Shown one piece after another: positions 19,471-19,598 of a stretch of 19,598 nt of DNA. Source of the DNA: Gloeopeniophorella convolvens (Eukaryota; Basidiomycota; Agaricomycetes; Russulales); assembly GCA_022496205.1 (NCBI GenBank), contig WTXD01000189.1, positions 1 through 19,598 on the forward strand, written 5' to 3'. The position numbers were made by a program, and so were the translations under genes. Within the stretch, counting starts at the first letter, position 1. Every line of letters starts with the position of its first letter. The notes under the pieces are model-generated. The model was not told the DNA's origin. It did no database searches and saw only the letters and a list, made by a program, of their open reading frames with translations.

Positions 19471-19598
19471 CTGATTGTGGTTTAGGGCAGGCACTCTTGC
19501 CTTTTCGGAATATATTAGCTAATACAACATCAGATTCGTTAATTAAATTGTTTATTAATTCCCTCCCGCCAGGGCGGCAGCATGCACCACTGGCGGTA
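19471..19598. other. AT-rich upstream region with short palindromes
   Basis: This part is clearly more AT-rich than its surroundings at 19509-19560. It includes the perfect palindrome tattagctaata (19513-19524) and a ttaattaaa block. A 7-bp inverted pair ccgccag (19566-19572) / ctggcgg (19590-19596) closes the window. It may belong to the TIF32 promoter or to an intron of the possible upstream gene. Confidence 0.4.

Noticed and set aside
19566..19596. Terminal inverted repeat of a DNA transposon at the right edge
   Set aside because: Only a 7-bp inverted pair with no partner element in view, too little to support a transposon end.
1..19598. tRNA, rRNA, CRISPR array or bacterial operon signals
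   Set aside because: None were found by reading both strands. The genes have spliceosomal introns and fungal identities.

Overview
The window looks like nuclear DNA of a filamentous basidiomycete, probably an Agaricomycete. The host genes are cut by many short introns (about 40-65 bp, usual donors GTGCGT, GTGAGT or GTACGT), their coding DNA is extremely rich in CpG and GC-ending codons, and genes are tightly packed. No promoter or gene shows bacterial organisation.

Positions 83-5641 are one tyrosine-recombinase retrotransposon with Ngaro/PAT-type split direct repeats, in the order A1 - gag/RT/RNase H/recombinase - B1 A2 - spacer - B2. The A copies (394 bp) differ only by two 1-nt indels and the B copies (119 bp) by one substitution, so the insertion is recent. 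Even so, the coding part is damaged: gag is split over three frames and carries an in-frame TGA, the reverse transcriptase YxDD box reads YVND, and the recombinase has a -1 frameshift. A 10-bp inverted repeat around a small palindrome spans the internal B1/A2 junction and looks like the recombinase site that a circular intermediate would carry.

Positions 5642-7964 are about 2.3 kb with no gene I can support. They hold an A20 tract, a triplicated 12-mer and, at the right end, a pyrimidine-rich stretch that is probably the CCH1 promoter/leader.

Positions 7965-15660 (+) are CCH1, the pore-forming subunit of the fungal high-affinity plasma-membrane calcium channel. I reconstruct 24 exons with total coding length 6395 nt, one base short of a 2131-codon protein. 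The missing base lies at a G-run near 14823-14825, where the conserved C-terminal cytoplasmic region changes frame. The four pore positions read N/E/E/E.

Positions 15953-19224 (-) are translation initiation factor eIF3a (TIF32): 6 exons, 1005 codons, converging tail-to-tail on CCH1 with 292 bp between the stop codons. Its leader may hold a 45-bp intron that splits an upstream ATG, plus a two-codon uORF. A possible terminal exon of another minus-strand gene lies at 19356-19470.

The two host genes have no evident functional link. Every frameshift seen in the window (three in the transposon, one in CCH1) is a -1 change at or beside a short homopolymer. This could mean assembly error rather than biology and should be settled before any gene is called broken.
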